Shown piece after piece: positions 35,301 through 42,439 of a stretch of 64,000 bases of DNA. The translations under genes and the position numbers were made by a program. The stretch comes from Kutzneria sp044547355. GTDB lineage: Bacteria; Actinomycetota; Actinomycetes; Mycobacteriales; Pseudonocardiaceae. Position 1 is the stretch's first letter. Each line of letters starts with the position of its first letter. Below the pieces are notes generated by a model that saw only the letters and a program-made list of their open reading frames with translations, ran no database searches and was not told where the DNA came from. Location of the stretch: contig NZ_JBIUAG010000012.1 of the NCBI RefSeq assembly GCF_044547355.1, forward strand, positions 62,001-126,000. The letters run 5' to 3'.

Positions 35301-35554
35301 CTCTCGCCGGTTTTCGCCATCGGCGTGAAGTCCGCCTTCGGCGCGGGCTGCGCCGCCGCGGCCTTGGCCGGCGCGGTCGGCAGCACCGGCAGCAGCCTCG
35401 GGTCGCTCGCCTTCGACGCCGCCGCGTCGGCCGGTGGCGGCAGCACCGCCTCCACCGACGTGATGCCGAGCGCGGCGACGGCAGCCATCGCCACCCCGCC
35501 GGCCCGTGCACGAGTCCAGACGCGTCTGCGCGCGTCGGAACGAACTGTTCTCAC
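29381..35554 (-). CDS. Secreted RHS/YD-repeat protein with two PA14 domains and a variable C-terminal tip
   Basis: A 2057-residue exported protein. A signal peptide occupies about residues 1-46 (arginine-rich start, hydrophobic AMAAVAALGITSVEAVL, then PADAAA). A DNRLRE-like region lies near 330-420, a fibronectin-like stretch (LASPADGSVLTSLTPTL) near 470, a first PA14 domain about 625-755 and a second about 1140-1270, both carbohydrate-binding folds. YD repeats run from about 780 to 1900. The RHS core ends GVGRFLSVDPV...ANPIMGTDLDG near 1923. The last 134 residues (29384-29785) are a distinct, basic, helix-rich tip (HELKRRMARQLVKAARRAQR, then two Trp-rich segments). RHS tips are often toxins, but no immunity gene follows. 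GTG start at 35554. Confidence 0.88.
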   Translation of the reverse strand: MRTVRSDARRRVWTRARAGGVAMAAVAALGITSVEAVLPPPADAAASKASDPRLLPVLPTAPAKAAAAQPAPKADFTPMAKTGESHFDPQRSKIISRSTYTEEYLNPDGTHSVRQSTKPLNIKLADGTWTPVNTALTVDGASKRASAARNPLNPSMAGAANDPAVLRVDADGHTVSLGLDHAAPAAATVAGNGVSYANVAPDTDLGYEVTSGQVKETVKLKKPPATASWRFRLDAGDLTPAVDKSGEVRLTDAHGDVKLVIPPVETWDSAGGGDTAPAVTGGSYGLERAGSAWWLTVSVDQKWLHDPKRVYPVTVDPTFAFGVGESHAYRSDGYTCDNCGLRIGNSLNGGDSYNRSWFYIDYSSLWGKTVVGAKLDVDRQTDTTGSIKAWSAGLWHATDRNFNALGEYLGSTLVGDVGTFNHPYLTNFLRGRVDARDNNVAFMLTGGEDPGVWSYKHLNATLTVDTGTAPPAPTLASPADGSVLTSLTPTLAVNPVTDSDGDKVKYCFKVATGADAESGVVVDSGCLDSPTWSVPSGVLQDGVAYTWHAAAYSGITRVTPSWVGHIKVDQRIGEHGPSPVDNFVGATVNLANGNLSLAEATPSFATVGGSAGMTFTYNSQQVDPKGLRASYFNDLSHNGIINPSQQPVLVRTEPQVNVDWGANSPFPPALGADYFVVRWEGYFQAPTTGTYQFAGVHDDAAQIWVNNNQVYTTTSGSDVNWAAATGVALTAGQRVPIKVELQEITGNAMMRLFTRTTDGATVPAQIVPSDWLYSSDAPALPSGWTLSSDLDGSSSGYTTAQVTDQNVVLTDSTGAKHTWTKKSTGGYTAPAGEDGLLTLDANGLVVLTEGAEVFSFRPDGRLGSQTASADSRKPAALQNVYDGATPARLVQIKDPVSGRAHVLHYNRAGDDCYGGVTPPQGADALPPAQMLCRVSYWDGTETRLWYTGGRLSRIEDPGSEVTDYGYNANGQLVMLRLPTVTDWIAADPTHRTWPDYMTQIGYDSPTGKAKVTGITGPSPQAGQARPVHSYRYDPANRQTFTDIAGLSPATGFAGKVTYDDADRALTATDATGKVTAQTWSPKDQVLTSTDAAGRVSTTVYDRADRETDTYGPAPGNCFNGQLPTTCQWGVPHKHTDYDQGLNGLAVAWYDNHSLTGAPKVFTTGIGTADGTLVRNWGTAAPTAGIPADHYSLRATGEITFPQAGDYTLRLLADDGIRVWVDDQLVIDDWRNTSATRTATVHSDAANSVKRIRIEYYEFDQGAQLELDWTTPSGVQQAVPGAQLSPRYDLPTGSVESDDRGVPEHRTATSYGDGNVESAYGLATKTAVDPTGLNLGSVDGYEPLGSGYLRRTSKTMPTGAKSTYAYYGDTETRANPCVAGSAAVNQGGMAKLTTSATPATGGARTDEQVYDASGRVVAKATSGDWICTSFDARGRTTQQTFPANPTVGARTVTYNYAVNGDPLTSSVSDYTGTVTTTVDLLGRTVSYTDANGVKTDTVYDAAGRPSTSTITPPNPADQPQVTSLTYDDAGRVLTTQLASTVLANSHYDNAGELSSVDYANGAKLAAINKNGAGETTSLEWHTSDGKVVFSAVTRSTAGTIVDEALNYVDPRPDGANYSYDAANRLTEAYVNGHHYTYDFASAASSACPSGTQANAGLNTNRMRLLDQTSSGTAETDYCYDAADRLLAAVGANAITGFQYDSHGNTTQFVSGGATTYLGYDSADRHLTASTKSSDPNQVADVSYVRDAANRIVRRDAKSGDTNGVALYGYSGDGDSADLTMDGTKKVLSTSIGLPGGVLYTVQGGSSTWDAPSVRGDLVLTMDAAGKQSGDLRYYTPFGEALNASGAVDPQAVPDNQPGKMDYGWLGQNQRPYEHAGALALVEMGARPYLPGVGRFLSVDPVEDGSANDYDYVNANPIMGTDLDGTRARRHRYWNPWRPSPHELKRRMARQLVKAARRAQRAMIQRVVDARNRAARERFKGSLRLDIWADWISNLTGPAGGLSWVCSALQGGSSLDQKCLSVQHGITRAYQWGFERAVDVGWSLGRGLVTGVRRLLSWF

Positions 35555-35611
35555 CGAACCCCCTCATCACCGCCGTGCTGGCGCACGGCAACGAGAAGGT
35601 AGGTCCAGGCC

Positions 35612-35641
35612 GAGGGACAAATCTTGAGAAAATATTAAACC
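35612..35641 (-). promoter_or_regulatory. AT-rich promoter region of the RHS gene
   Basis: A conspicuously AT-rich patch (minus strand GTTTAATATTTTCTCAAGATT) in otherwise GC-rich DNA, about 60-85 bp before the RHS start. TAATAT at 35637-35632 could serve as a -10. The patch begins almost at the stop of the upstream MFS gene (35648). Confidence 0.35.
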
Positions 35642-35647
35642 CGCAGC

Positions 35648-36931
35648 TCAGGCCCTATCCACGGACGCGCGGTAGCGCCACATCGCCGGCAGGGCGACGG
35701 CCGCGACGGCGATCGCGATCAGCACGGCGACACCGCCGCCGGAGACCGCCCACGAGGTGCCGACCGCCGCGCCGACCGTGCCGTGCAGGACGTCGGCCAG
35801 CCGCGGCCCACCGGCCACGACCACCGTGAAGACGCCCTGCATCCGTCCCCGCATCTCGTCCGTGGCGGCGGACTGCAGGATCGCGCCGCGGAACACCATG
35901 CTCACCATGTCGGCCGCGCCGGCCAGGGCCAGGAACAGCACCGCCAGCCAGAGCGACTGCGACAGGCCCAGGCCGATGATCGCCACCCCCCAGGCCGCCA
36001 CCGCCGCCCAGACCGCGACCCCGTGCCGGGTGATCCGGGACAGCCAGCCCGACAGCAGCCCGAACAGCAGCGCGCCCAGCGGGATGGCCGCGAACAGCCA
36101 GCCCAGCGCCGGGCCGCCGCCGGCCGGGTCGTGGAACGTCCGCTCGGCCATCTCCGGGAACAGCGCCCGCGGCATGCCGAAGACCATCGCGATGATGTCG
36201 GCCAGGAACGAGGCCAGCAGCACGCTCTTCGTTGACAGGTAACGGAATCCGTCGATCACCGACCGCAGGCCGGCCGTGCGGCGCACGCCGTCCAGCGGAG
36301 GCAGCGGCGGCAGCTTCCACACCGCCCACAGCGTCGCCGTCAGGCCGACGGCGTCGATCAGGTACAGCGTGGACAGGCCCAGGATCGGGATGAACGCGCC
36401 GGCCAGCATCGGGCCAAGCACCGCGCCGAAGGACTGCACCGTGGAGCCCAGCGCGTTGGCCGACGGCAGCAGCTCCCTCGGCACCAGCCGGGCGATCGAG
36501 GCGCTGCGGGCCGGCATGTTCACGGCGAAGAACGCCTGCTGGAGGCCGAGCAGGACCAACACCACCGTCACCGAGTTCATGCCGGTCAACGCCTGCAACC
36601 ACAGCAGAATGGAGACCACCGCGATGCCGGCGTTGCTGATCAGCAGCAGCTTTCGCCGGTCCATCACGTCCGCGACCGCGCCGCCCCACAGGCCGAACAC
36701 CAGCAGCGGCACCAGCGCCACCGCCCCGGCCACGCCCACGTACGCGGACGAGCCGGTGATGTCGTACACCTGCTTGGGCACCGCGACGGCCGTCAGCTGG
36801 CTGCCGATGGCCGTGATCACCGTGGACAACCACAGCCGCCGGTAGGCCGGCAGCTTCAGCGGCCTGGTGTCCAGCACCAGCCGGGCCAGCAGGCCACGTT
36901 TCGGGGGCGCGTCGGTGTCGGCAGCGGTCAC
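35648..36931 (-). CDS. MFS exporter (EntS/MFS_3 type)
   Basis: A 427-residue 12-helix major facilitator. It starts with a soluble segment and then YRRLWLSTVITAIGSQLTAVAVPKQVY. The central motif is SANALGSTVQSFGAVLGPMLAGAFIPI and the second half carries SIVFRG-like loop sequence DMVSMVFRGAILQSAATDEMRGRMQGVF, typical of the EntS group that exports siderophores or drugs. GTG at 36931 sits 2 bp from a 26-bp dyad that contains a -10 element. No siderophore genes are adjacent, so the substrate is unknown. Confidence 0.85.
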   Translation of the reverse strand: MTAADTDAPPKRGLLARLVLDTRPLKLPAYRRLWLSTVITAIGSQLTAVAVPKQVYDITGSSAYVGVAGAVALVPLLVFGLWGGAVADVMDRRKLLLISNAGIAVVSILLWLQALTGMNSVTVVLVLLGLQQAFFAVNMPARSASIARLVPRELLPSANALGSTVQSFGAVLGPMLAGAFIPILGLSTLYLIDAVGLTATLWAVWKLPPLPPLDGVRRTAGLRSVIDGFRYLSTKSVLLASFLADIIAMVFGMPRALFPEMAERTFHDPAGGGPALGWLFAAIPLGALLFGLLSGWLSRITRHGVAVWAAVAAWGVAIIGLGLSQSLWLAVLFLALAGAADMVSMVFRGAILQSAATDEMRGRMQGVFTVVVAGGPRLADVLHGTVGAAVGTSWAVSGGGVAVLIAIAVAAVALPAMWRYRASVDRA

Positions 36932-36933
36932 AG

Positions 36934-36959
36934 GTCGTTAGTTTAGGATAACTAACGAC
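36934..36959. promoter_or_regulatory. 26-bp operator dyad upstream of the MFS exporter
   Basis: GTCGTTAGTT at 36934-36943 pairs perfectly with AACTAACGAC at 36950-36959. On the minus strand TAAACT within it lies 8 nt before the GTG start, so binding would block transcription. The outer half-sites GTcGTTAG / CTAACgAC match the dyad at 59393-59417 next to a marR gene. Confidence 0.6.
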
Positions 36960-37029
36960 CCTTCCGGGTGTGATCTGCCACGGCCCGTGACATGGTCACG
37001 GGCCGTCGGGTGTCACGTCGTGGGTTGCC

Positions 37030-37695
37030 CTACGGCGCGAGCCGCTCGACCTGCCAGCTCTCGCCGACCAGGTGGAAGCGCAGCCGGTCGTGCATCCGGT
37101 CCTGCCGGCCCTGCCAGAACTCGACCATCTCCGGCCGGATCCGCCAGCCACCCCAGTGCGGCGGCACCGGTACTCGCTCCGCGTCCGCGAACTGCCGGTT
37201 GATGTTGGCCAGCGCGCTGTCGAGGACACCGCGGCCGCGCACCACCCGGGACTGCGGCGAGGCCCACGACCCCAGCTGCGAGCCGCGCGGGCGGGTGGCC
37301 CAGTAGGTCGCCGTCTCCGCCGGGTCGACCTTCTCCACCGTGCCGCGGACCGTCGCCTGGCGGTGCATGGCCAGCCAGGGGAAGGTCGCCGAGGCGTACC
37401 GGGTGGCCCTCAGGTCGTGGCTCTTGTTGGAGGTGTAGTTCGTGTAGAACACCAGTCCACGGGCGTCCAGGCCCTTGGCCAGCACCGTGCGCGAGGACGG
37501 CCGGCCCTCCGGGTCCGCCGTGGCCAGCACCATCGCGTTCGGCTCAACCAGCCCCGCGCGTGTCGCCTCGTCCAGCCACTGACTCAGCTGCTCGTGCCAG
37601 GTCGCGGCGAGGTCGATCTCGGTCAGCGAGCCCTGTTCGTAGGACACTCGCATCGCCGGGAGCGCGATGTTGGTCTCGGACTGGGTTTCCGGCAT
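37030..37695 (-). CDS. pdxH: Pyridoxine/pyridoxamine 5'-phosphate oxidase
   Basis: A 221-residue FMN enzyme making pyridoxal 5'-phosphate. Conserved segments: PNAMVLATADPEGRPSSRTVLAKGLD near 50, GLVFYTNYTSNKSHDL near 78, ASATFPWLAMHRQATVRG near 100, RPRGSQLGSWASPQS near 135, and the C-terminal HWGGWRIRPEMVEFWQGRQDRMHDR with ERLAP as the last residues. The length matches the family. ATG at 37695 has CGGAGG upstream; upstream in-frame codons lack homology. PLP is needed by the SerC aminotransferase encoded at 44763, although linkage is not direct. Confidence 0.94.
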   Translation of the reverse strand: MPETQSETNIALPAMRVSYEQGSLTEIDLAATWHEQLSQWLDEATRAGLVEPNAMVLATADPEGRPSSRTVLAKGLDARGLVFYTNYTSNKSHDLRATRYASATFPWLAMHRQATVRGTVEKVDPAETATYWATRPRGSQLGSWASPQSRVVRGRGVLDSALANINRQFADAERVPVPPHWGGWRIRPEMVEFWQGRQDRMHDRLRFHLVGESWQVERLAP

Positions 37696-38054
37696 AGCGG
37701 CCTCCGCGCGGAAGAGCACTCGTGGTACCAACCGTGTTCGTCGGAAGGTACGGGGTTTGCCGCCAAACCGGAACCGCTCGCGAGGTGACGGTGAACACCC
37801 GGCGAAGTGATCACGAACGGGAATTGGCCACGCAGCGGTTCCGGATCGAAAAAGTGATCAATTCAGAAACCCCCGTCCACAGTGGAACCCCAGCCCGACC
37901 CGCCGCCCCACCGACCGCAAGTCCCTCCCCCCTTGCCCTCTCCGCCGCCCGCCCCGCGGCGAGCGACATCACAACCGCTCCCCGCGACCTCACCCCGCCG
38001 CACCGCCCTTCCCCCACCTTCCCGCCCAGTTGACGGCGGCGGCCGAACTCGAAA
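37696..38054. other. Gene-free stretch upstream of pdxH
   Basis: About 360 bp with no supported gene on either strand. It contains the pdxH promoter region (minus strand). The part from about 37890 to 38040 is very rich in C on the plus strand, with runs such as CCGCCCCACC, unlike coding DNA. The 19-bp tandem repeat begins directly after it. Confidence 0.55.
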
Positions 38055-38263
38055 GCGTGCGCAATGCTCCACGGCGCACGCAGTGGTCAACGGCGTGCGC
38101 AATGCTCCACGGCGTACTCATTGGTCGACGGCGTGCGCAGTGCTCGACCGGGACAGCATTGCTCGAGCGCGTCAGCACTGGTCGAGCGCGTCAGCACTGG
38201 TCGAACGCGTCGGCACTGGTCGAACGCGTCAGCATTGCTCGAACGCGTCGGCGCTGGTCGGGC
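38055..38263. repeat. Eleven-copy 19-bp tandem repeat (minisatellite)
   Basis: Eleven head-to-tail units of exactly 19 bp, diverged but clearly related. Units 7-10 are closest, for example GCGTCAGCACTGGTCGAGC at 38169-38187. Units 1 and 3 are identical (GCGTGCGCAATGCTCCACG). Conserved positions are GCGT at the start and (A/G)(C/T)TGSTC near the middle. Because 19 is not a multiple of three, the array cannot encode a repeated peptide in one frame. It lies just beyond the 3' end of ureD (38277), between the urease operon and pdxH. There are no unique spacers, so it is not CRISPR. Confidence 0.85.
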
Positions 38264-38276
38264 GGGGGCGTGATGG

Positions 38277-39101
38277 TCAGAGGCGGCCGGCGACCGGGTG
38301 GGATGGTGTTGTCGGGATTTCGAGGTGGGCGGGCGCGCTGGTCGTGCGGGTCGGCGCGGGTTCGGGGTTGGCCAGGCCGGGGTGGGCCGCGACCGCGGTG
38401 GCCAGGCGGCGCTGGGCGGTGACGGCATCGTGGGCGAGGGCGGTGGCGAGGGAGCCGCCGTGGGCCAGCGGGGCGAGCGACCACCAGTCGCCGCTGGCGG
38501 CGGTGGCCGGGTCGGGACCCCAGACCAGCAGCTCGGTGGCCAGCACCCGATGGCCGGCGAGGTAGGCGGCGCTGGCGGTGAGCGTGGGGTCGCCGATGTC
38601 GATGCGCTGGCGGAGCAGGGGCATGCCGGCCCGCACGACCTCGACGGTGCTGTCCAGACTGCCCGGAGACTCGCCGACCCGGCCGAGCACGAGCACTTCT
38701 CGACAACGAAGTCGAGCGGCGTCGGCAAGATTCGCCGTAAAGAGTGAACTGTGCGCGGCACGGGCGGTGACGACGGTGGGTTCGGGAAGGAAAACGACCG
38801 TGCCGCCGACATCGATGTCGAAATGAATCGAGGTCCGGCTCCGCTCACCATGGATGCCGGGCAGCGCGAGCGTGGCGGCAATGCCGCAGAGATGCAGCAC
38901 TGCTCCAGCGCCGACGCGCACCTCGAGCGCGAGGTCGTCCCCGCCGAGCGGCGCGGTGGCGGAGCTCACGAGATGAACCACCGCGGCCCCGCCCCCGCCA
39001 CGCCGCTGCGGCACCAGCGTCACCGGCGCAACCGAGCGGAGCTCGGACAGCACATTGCGACCGTCACGCAGCTCCACCCCGAGCCGGGCCCTCGCCCGCA
39101 T
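38277..39101 (-). CDS. ureD: Urease accessory protein UreD
   Basis: A 274-residue UreD/UreH homologue, the scaffold that binds apo-urease and, with UreF and UreG, delivers nickel. Recognisable segments are GGGAAVVHLVSSATAPLGGDDLALEVRVGAGAVLHL near 35 and WWSLAPLAHGGSLATALAHDA near 205. UreD is the least conserved urease protein, so assignment rests on position as the last gene of ureABCFGD plus these motifs. ATG at 39101 (or GTG 39104) follows the ureG stop by 7 bp. The alanine/proline-rich C-terminus ends 13 bp before the tandem repeat. Confidence 0.85.
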   Translation of the reverse strand: MRARARLGVELRDGRNVLSELRSVAPVTLVPQRRGGGGAAVVHLVSSATAPLGGDDLALEVRVGAGAVLHLCGIAATLALPGIHGERSRTSIHFDIDVGGTVVFLPEPTVVTARAAHSSLFTANLADAARLRCREVLVLGRVGESPGSLDSTVEVVRAGMPLLRQRIDIGDPTLTASAAYLAGHRVLATELLVWGPDPATAASGDWWSLAPLAHGGSLATALAHDAVTAQRRLATAVAAHPGLANPEPAPTRTTSAPAHLEIPTTPSHPVAGRL

Positions 39102-39108
39102 CACGCCG

Positions 39109-39795
39109 TCAACCCACGGCCAGTTGCTTGCGGACCCAGTCGGCCACCTCGGGGGCGTCGGGGGTGCGGGTGAGGGACTGGGTGATCACGGGCAGGCGGT
39201 GGTTGCGCATGCGGTGGGCGTCGGAGGTCATGACGTCCAGGTCGGCGCCGACGAGCTCGGCGAGGTCGATCTTGTTGATGACGAGGAGGTCGGCGGTGGT
39301 CACGCCGGGGCCGCCCTTGCGGGGGACCTTGTCGCCGCCGGCCACGTCGACGACGAAGACCTGGCGGTCGACGAGGCCGCGGCTGAAGGTGGCGGTGAGG
39401 TTGTCGCCGCCGCTCTCGATGATCACGAGGTCGAGGCCGGGGAAGCGCTGTTCGAGGGTCTCGACGGCGTCGAGGTTGGCGCTGATGTCGTCCCGGATGG
39501 CGGTGTGCGGGCAGCAGCCGGTCTGCACGGCCTCGATGCGGGCGGGGTCGAGCACGCCGGCCCGGCGGAGGAAGTCGGCGTCCTCGGTGGTGTAGATGTC
39601 GTTGGTGACGACGGCCAGCTCGATCTCGTCGCCGAGGGCCCGGCAGAGGGCGGCGGTGAGGGCGGTCTTGCCGCTGCCGACGGGACCGCCGATGCCGATA
39701 CGGACGGCACGGCCGGCGGTGGACGGCTGCTCATGGTGGTCGTGCACGGTGAACGTGGGGTCGAACGAGATCGGGTGCTCGTGGTCAGCTGACAA
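39109..39795 (-). CDS. ureG: Urease accessory GTPase UreG
   Basis: A 228-residue SIMIBI GTPase that powers nickel insertion into urease. P-loop GIGGPVGSGKTAL is near residue 33, with TNDIYTTEDADFL, the nickel-binding CPH motif (TGCCPHTAIRDD) near 93, ESGGDNLTATFS near 125 and the guanine motif NKIDLAE near 172. The histidine-bearing N-terminus (SADHEHP, VHDHHEQ) may store nickel, which could compensate for the absent UreE. TTG at 39795 is chosen because AGGAGG lies 7-8 nt upstream and the frame before it belongs to ureF. It overlaps ureF by 11 bp. Confidence 0.93.
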   Translation of the reverse strand: MSADHEHPISFDPTFTVHDHHEQPSTAGRAVRIGIGGPVGSGKTALTAALCRALGDEIELAVVTNDIYTTEDADFLRRAGVLDPARIEAVQTGCCPHTAIRDDISANLDAVETLEQRFPGLDLVIIESGGDNLTATFSRGLVDRQVFVVDVAGGDKVPRKGGPGVTTADLLVINKIDLAELVGADLDVMTSDAHRMRNHRLPVITQSLTRTPDAPEVADWVRKQLAVG

Positions 39796-40408
39796 AGAGA
39801 CGCACCTCCTGCTGGTGGATCCGGGCATGGGAGTCGGCGAACAGGTCCAGGGCGGGCGCGCCGAGCATGGGAAGGCCTTTGACCGCCTCGTCGACCACGG
39901 CGGCGAGATCCAAACGGGCCACGATGGCGTTGACACAGAAGGGATCCAGCCCGAGCAGCCGTACGGCGGCGCTGGCCGGACCGCTGACCGACAAATAGGC
40001 AGCGCACTCGGCGGCCTCACGGGGAGTGCCGCCGGCGACGTGAACCAGCGCTCCGATGGCAATGGCTTGGTGGGGCTGGGAAAGCGAGTTCAGCAGAGGG
40101 GACGGCCACGCCACACGACCGGCTCGAAGAGTGCTCTTGCCCTGGGCGCGGGAGGCAGCGCGCTGGGCGGGCGAAGGAGTGCGAGCGTCCAGCTCAACGT
40201 CCAAAGTGGACCATGAGTCGTCGACGGCAGCGGCGGCGAAGGCGGCCGACACCAGGCCATTGGTGCGCAGCCTGCCGTCCAAAAAGGACGCCAGGGAGGG
40301 CTCGTCGGTGATCAGGCCGCGGGCGGCGGCCTCCTCGACGCCGCCGGAGTGGGCGTGCCCGCCGCCCGGGAAGCGGGAATCGGCGAGCACCAGCAGCACG
40401 GTCGACAT
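39785..40408 (-). CDS. ureF: Urease accessory protein UreF
   Basis: A 207-residue all-helical UreF, which recruits UreG to the UreD-urease complex. Family segments are LVLADSRFPGGGHAHSGGVEEAAARGLI at the N-terminus and GLDPFCVNAIVARLDLAAVVDEAV near 165. ATG at 40408 overlaps the ureC stop codon (ATGA), and its 3' end overlaps ureG. These are signs of tight translational coupling in the operon. Confidence 0.92.
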   Translation of the reverse strand: MSTVLLVLADSRFPGGGHAHSGGVEEAAARGLITDEPSLASFLDGRLRTNGLVSAAFAAAAVDDSWSTLDVELDARTPSPAQRAASRAQGKSTLRAGRVAWPSPLLNSLSQPHQAIAIGALVHVAGGTPREAAECAAYLSVSGPASAAVRLLGLDPFCVNAIVARLDLAAVVDEAVKGLPMLGAPALDLFADSHARIHQQEVRLFVS

Positions 40409-42129
40409 CAGAACAGGAAATAGCGTTGCGACATGGGCAGTTCCGTCACCGGATGGGGCTCGACGAGCTCGCCGTCGACATGCACGGCGAAGCTGTCGGG
40501 ATCGACGGTGACACGGGGCAGCGTGTCGTTCAGGACCATGTCGGCCTTGCCGCGGCGGCGGGTGTCGGCGACCGGGAGCAATGGCCGTGAGAGCCCCAAC
40601 TTCGATGCCAGGTCGTCGTCGATGGCCGCCTGGGAAACGAAGTGCACGCTACTCGCGGCGGCAACCCGTGGCGCGGCGCCGAACATCGGCCGGGCCAGCA
40701 CGGGCTGCGGGGTCGGGATGGAGGCGTTGGCGTCGCCCATCGCCGCCCACGCCGCGAAGCCGCCCTTGAGCACCATGTGCGGCCGCACGCCGAAGAACTT
40801 GGGCTCCCACAACACGAGGTCGGCCAGCTTGCCGACCTCCACCGACCCGACCTCGTGGTCGATGCCGTGGGCGATGGCCGGGTTGATCGTGTACTTGGCC
40901 ACATAGCGCTGGGCCCGCTCGTTGTCCGCTTTGTAGTTTCCTCCTGGGGAAACACCTCGCCGTGACTTCATCACATGCGCGGTCTGCCAGGTCCGGATGA
41001 TCACCTCGCCGATGCGGCCCATGGCCTGCGAATCAGAGCTGATCATCGAGATGGCCCCGATGTCGTGCAGCAGGTCCTCGGCGGCGATGGTGGTCGGCCG
41101 GATCCGGCTCTCGGCGAAGGCCAGGTCCTCGGGCACCGACGGGTTCAGGTGGTGGCAGACCACCAGCATGTCCAGGTGCTCGTCCAGGGTGTTCACGGTG
41201 TGCGGCCGGGTCGGATTGGTCGACGACGGCAGCACGTTGGGCTCGCCGACCACCTTGATGATGTCCGGCGCGTGCCCGCCGCCGGCCCCCTCGGTGTGGT
41301 AGGCGTTGATCGACCGCCCGCCGATCGCGTCCACAGTGGACTCGACGAAGCCGGCCTCGTTCAGGGTGTCGGTGTGGATGGCCACCTGCACGCCGGAGGC
41401 GTCGGCCACCCGCAGCGCCGAGTCGATGACGGCCGGCGTGGTGCCCCAGTCCTCGTGCAGCTTGAAACCGCCGGCCCCGCCGCGAAGCTGCTCCCAGAGC
41501 CCTTCCTCGCTGACGGTGTTTCCCTTGCCCAGCAACAGGACGTTGACGGGCTGGTAGTCCATCGAGGCCAGCATCCTTGCCAGGTTCCAGGATCCGGGCG
41601 TGACGGTGGTGGCCTTGGTGCCCTCGGCCGGCCCGGTGCCGCCGCCGATCAGCGTGGTCAGCCCGGCCGCCAGGGCCTGGTCGACCAGCTGCGGGCAGAT
41701 GAAGTGCACGTGGCAGTCGATGCCGCCGGCGGTGAGGATCTTGCCGTTGCCGGCCACGATCTCCGTCGACGGGCCGATCACCAGCGCCGGGTCGACGCCG
41801 TCCATGGTGTCCGGGTTGCCGGCCTTGCCGATGCCGACGATCCGGCCGTCGCGGATGCCGACGTCGGCCTTGACCACGCCCCAGTGGTCCAGCACGACCG
41901 CGCCGGTGATCACCACGTCCGGCGCGCCCTCGGCCCGGGTGGCCATGCCCTGGCCCATGGACTCGCGGATCACCTTGCCGCCGCCGAAGACGACCTCGTC
42001 CCCGGAGCCCGCGCCCCTGCTGCGGTCCTCGGTCACCTGGATGAACAGGTTGGTGTCGGCCAACCGGATCCGGTCGCCGGCGGTCGGCCCGAACAGCTCG
42101 GCATACCGGCGGCGGTCGATGCTCGTCAC
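40408..42129 (-). CDS. ureC: Urease alpha subunit
   Basis: The 573-residue catalytic subunit hydrolysing urea to ammonia and carbamate. It starts TSIDRRRYAELFGPTAGDRIRL. Nickel ligands are visible in GGIDCHVHFICPQ near 135, the carbamylated lysine in GFKLHEDWGTTP near 220, and histidines in VAIHTDTLNEAGF and NAYHTEGAGGGHAPD; the flap cysteine is in MLVVCHHLNPSVPED near 320. GTG at 42129 overlaps the ureB stop (GTGA). The alternative upstream in-frame start lies inside ureB and is rejected. Confidence 0.96.
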   Translation of the reverse strand: MTSIDRRRYAELFGPTAGDRIRLADTNLFIQVTEDRSRGAGSGDEVVFGGGKVIRESMGQGMATRAEGAPDVVITGAVVLDHWGVVKADVGIRDGRIVGIGKAGNPDTMDGVDPALVIGPSTEIVAGNGKILTAGGIDCHVHFICPQLVDQALAAGLTTLIGGGTGPAEGTKATTVTPGSWNLARMLASMDYQPVNVLLLGKGNTVSEEGLWEQLRGGAGGFKLHEDWGTTPAVIDSALRVADASGVQVAIHTDTLNEAGFVESTVDAIGGRSINAYHTEGAGGGHAPDIIKVVGEPNVLPSSTNPTRPHTVNTLDEHLDMLVVCHHLNPSVPEDLAFAESRIRPTTIAAEDLLHDIGAISMISSDSQAMGRIGEVIIRTWQTAHVMKSRRGVSPGGNYKADNERAQRYVAKYTINPAIAHGIDHEVGSVEVGKLADLVLWEPKFFGVRPHMVLKGGFAAWAAMGDANASIPTPQPVLARPMFGAAPRVAAASSVHFVSQAAIDDDLASKLGLSRPLLPVADTRRRGKADMVLNDTLPRVTVDPDSFAVHVDGELVEPHPVTELPMSQRYFLF

Positions 42130-42431
42130 AGTGCCCCCGACCATTCCTTGCGCAGCCCCGGAACCACCCGGTTGCCGGCGATCGGCACCAGCGTCACCTC
42201 GCGCTCCACCCCGGGCTCGAACCGGACCGACGTGCCGGCCGGCACGTCCAAACGCTTGCCCCAGGCGGCTTTCCGGTCGAACTCCAGCCCGGGGTTGACG
42301 GCCGCGAAGTGGTAGTGCGAGCCGACCTGCACCGGCCGGTCGGCGGCGTTGACCACGGTCAGCACGGTGCGCTCCCGCCCCGGGTTCAGCTCCACCGGCT
42401 CGTCGCCGGGAATGATCTCGCCTGGAATCAT
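42126..42431 (-). CDS. ureB: Urease beta subunit
   Basis: A 101-residue structural subunit. It starts MIPGEIIPGDEPVELN and contains VGSHYHFAAVNPGLEFDR and RLDVPAGTSVRFEPG, all diagnostic. ATG at 42431 has GAGGGTGG upstream and matches the family start. GTG at 42443, which overlaps the ureA stop, would add four residues and is a close alternative. The stop overlaps ureC. Confidence 0.94.
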   Translation of the reverse strand: MIPGEIIPGDEPVELNPGRERTVLTVVNAADRPVQVGSHYHFAAVNPGLEFDRKAAWGKRLDVPAGTSVRFEPGVEREVTLVPIAGNRVVPGLRKEWSGAL

Positions 42432-42439
42432 CGCCACCC

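Noticed and set aside
38055..38263. CRISPR array
   Set aside because: Units are contiguous 19-bp repeats with no unique spacers, no cas genes are present, and the unit is too short for a CRISPR repeat.
38013..38565. Open frames on both strands across the 19-bp repeat with Ser/Ala-rich pseudo-repeats
   Set aside because: The 19-bp period shifts frame every unit, so apparent peptide repeats are by-products of GC-rich DNA; there is no ribosome site and no homology.
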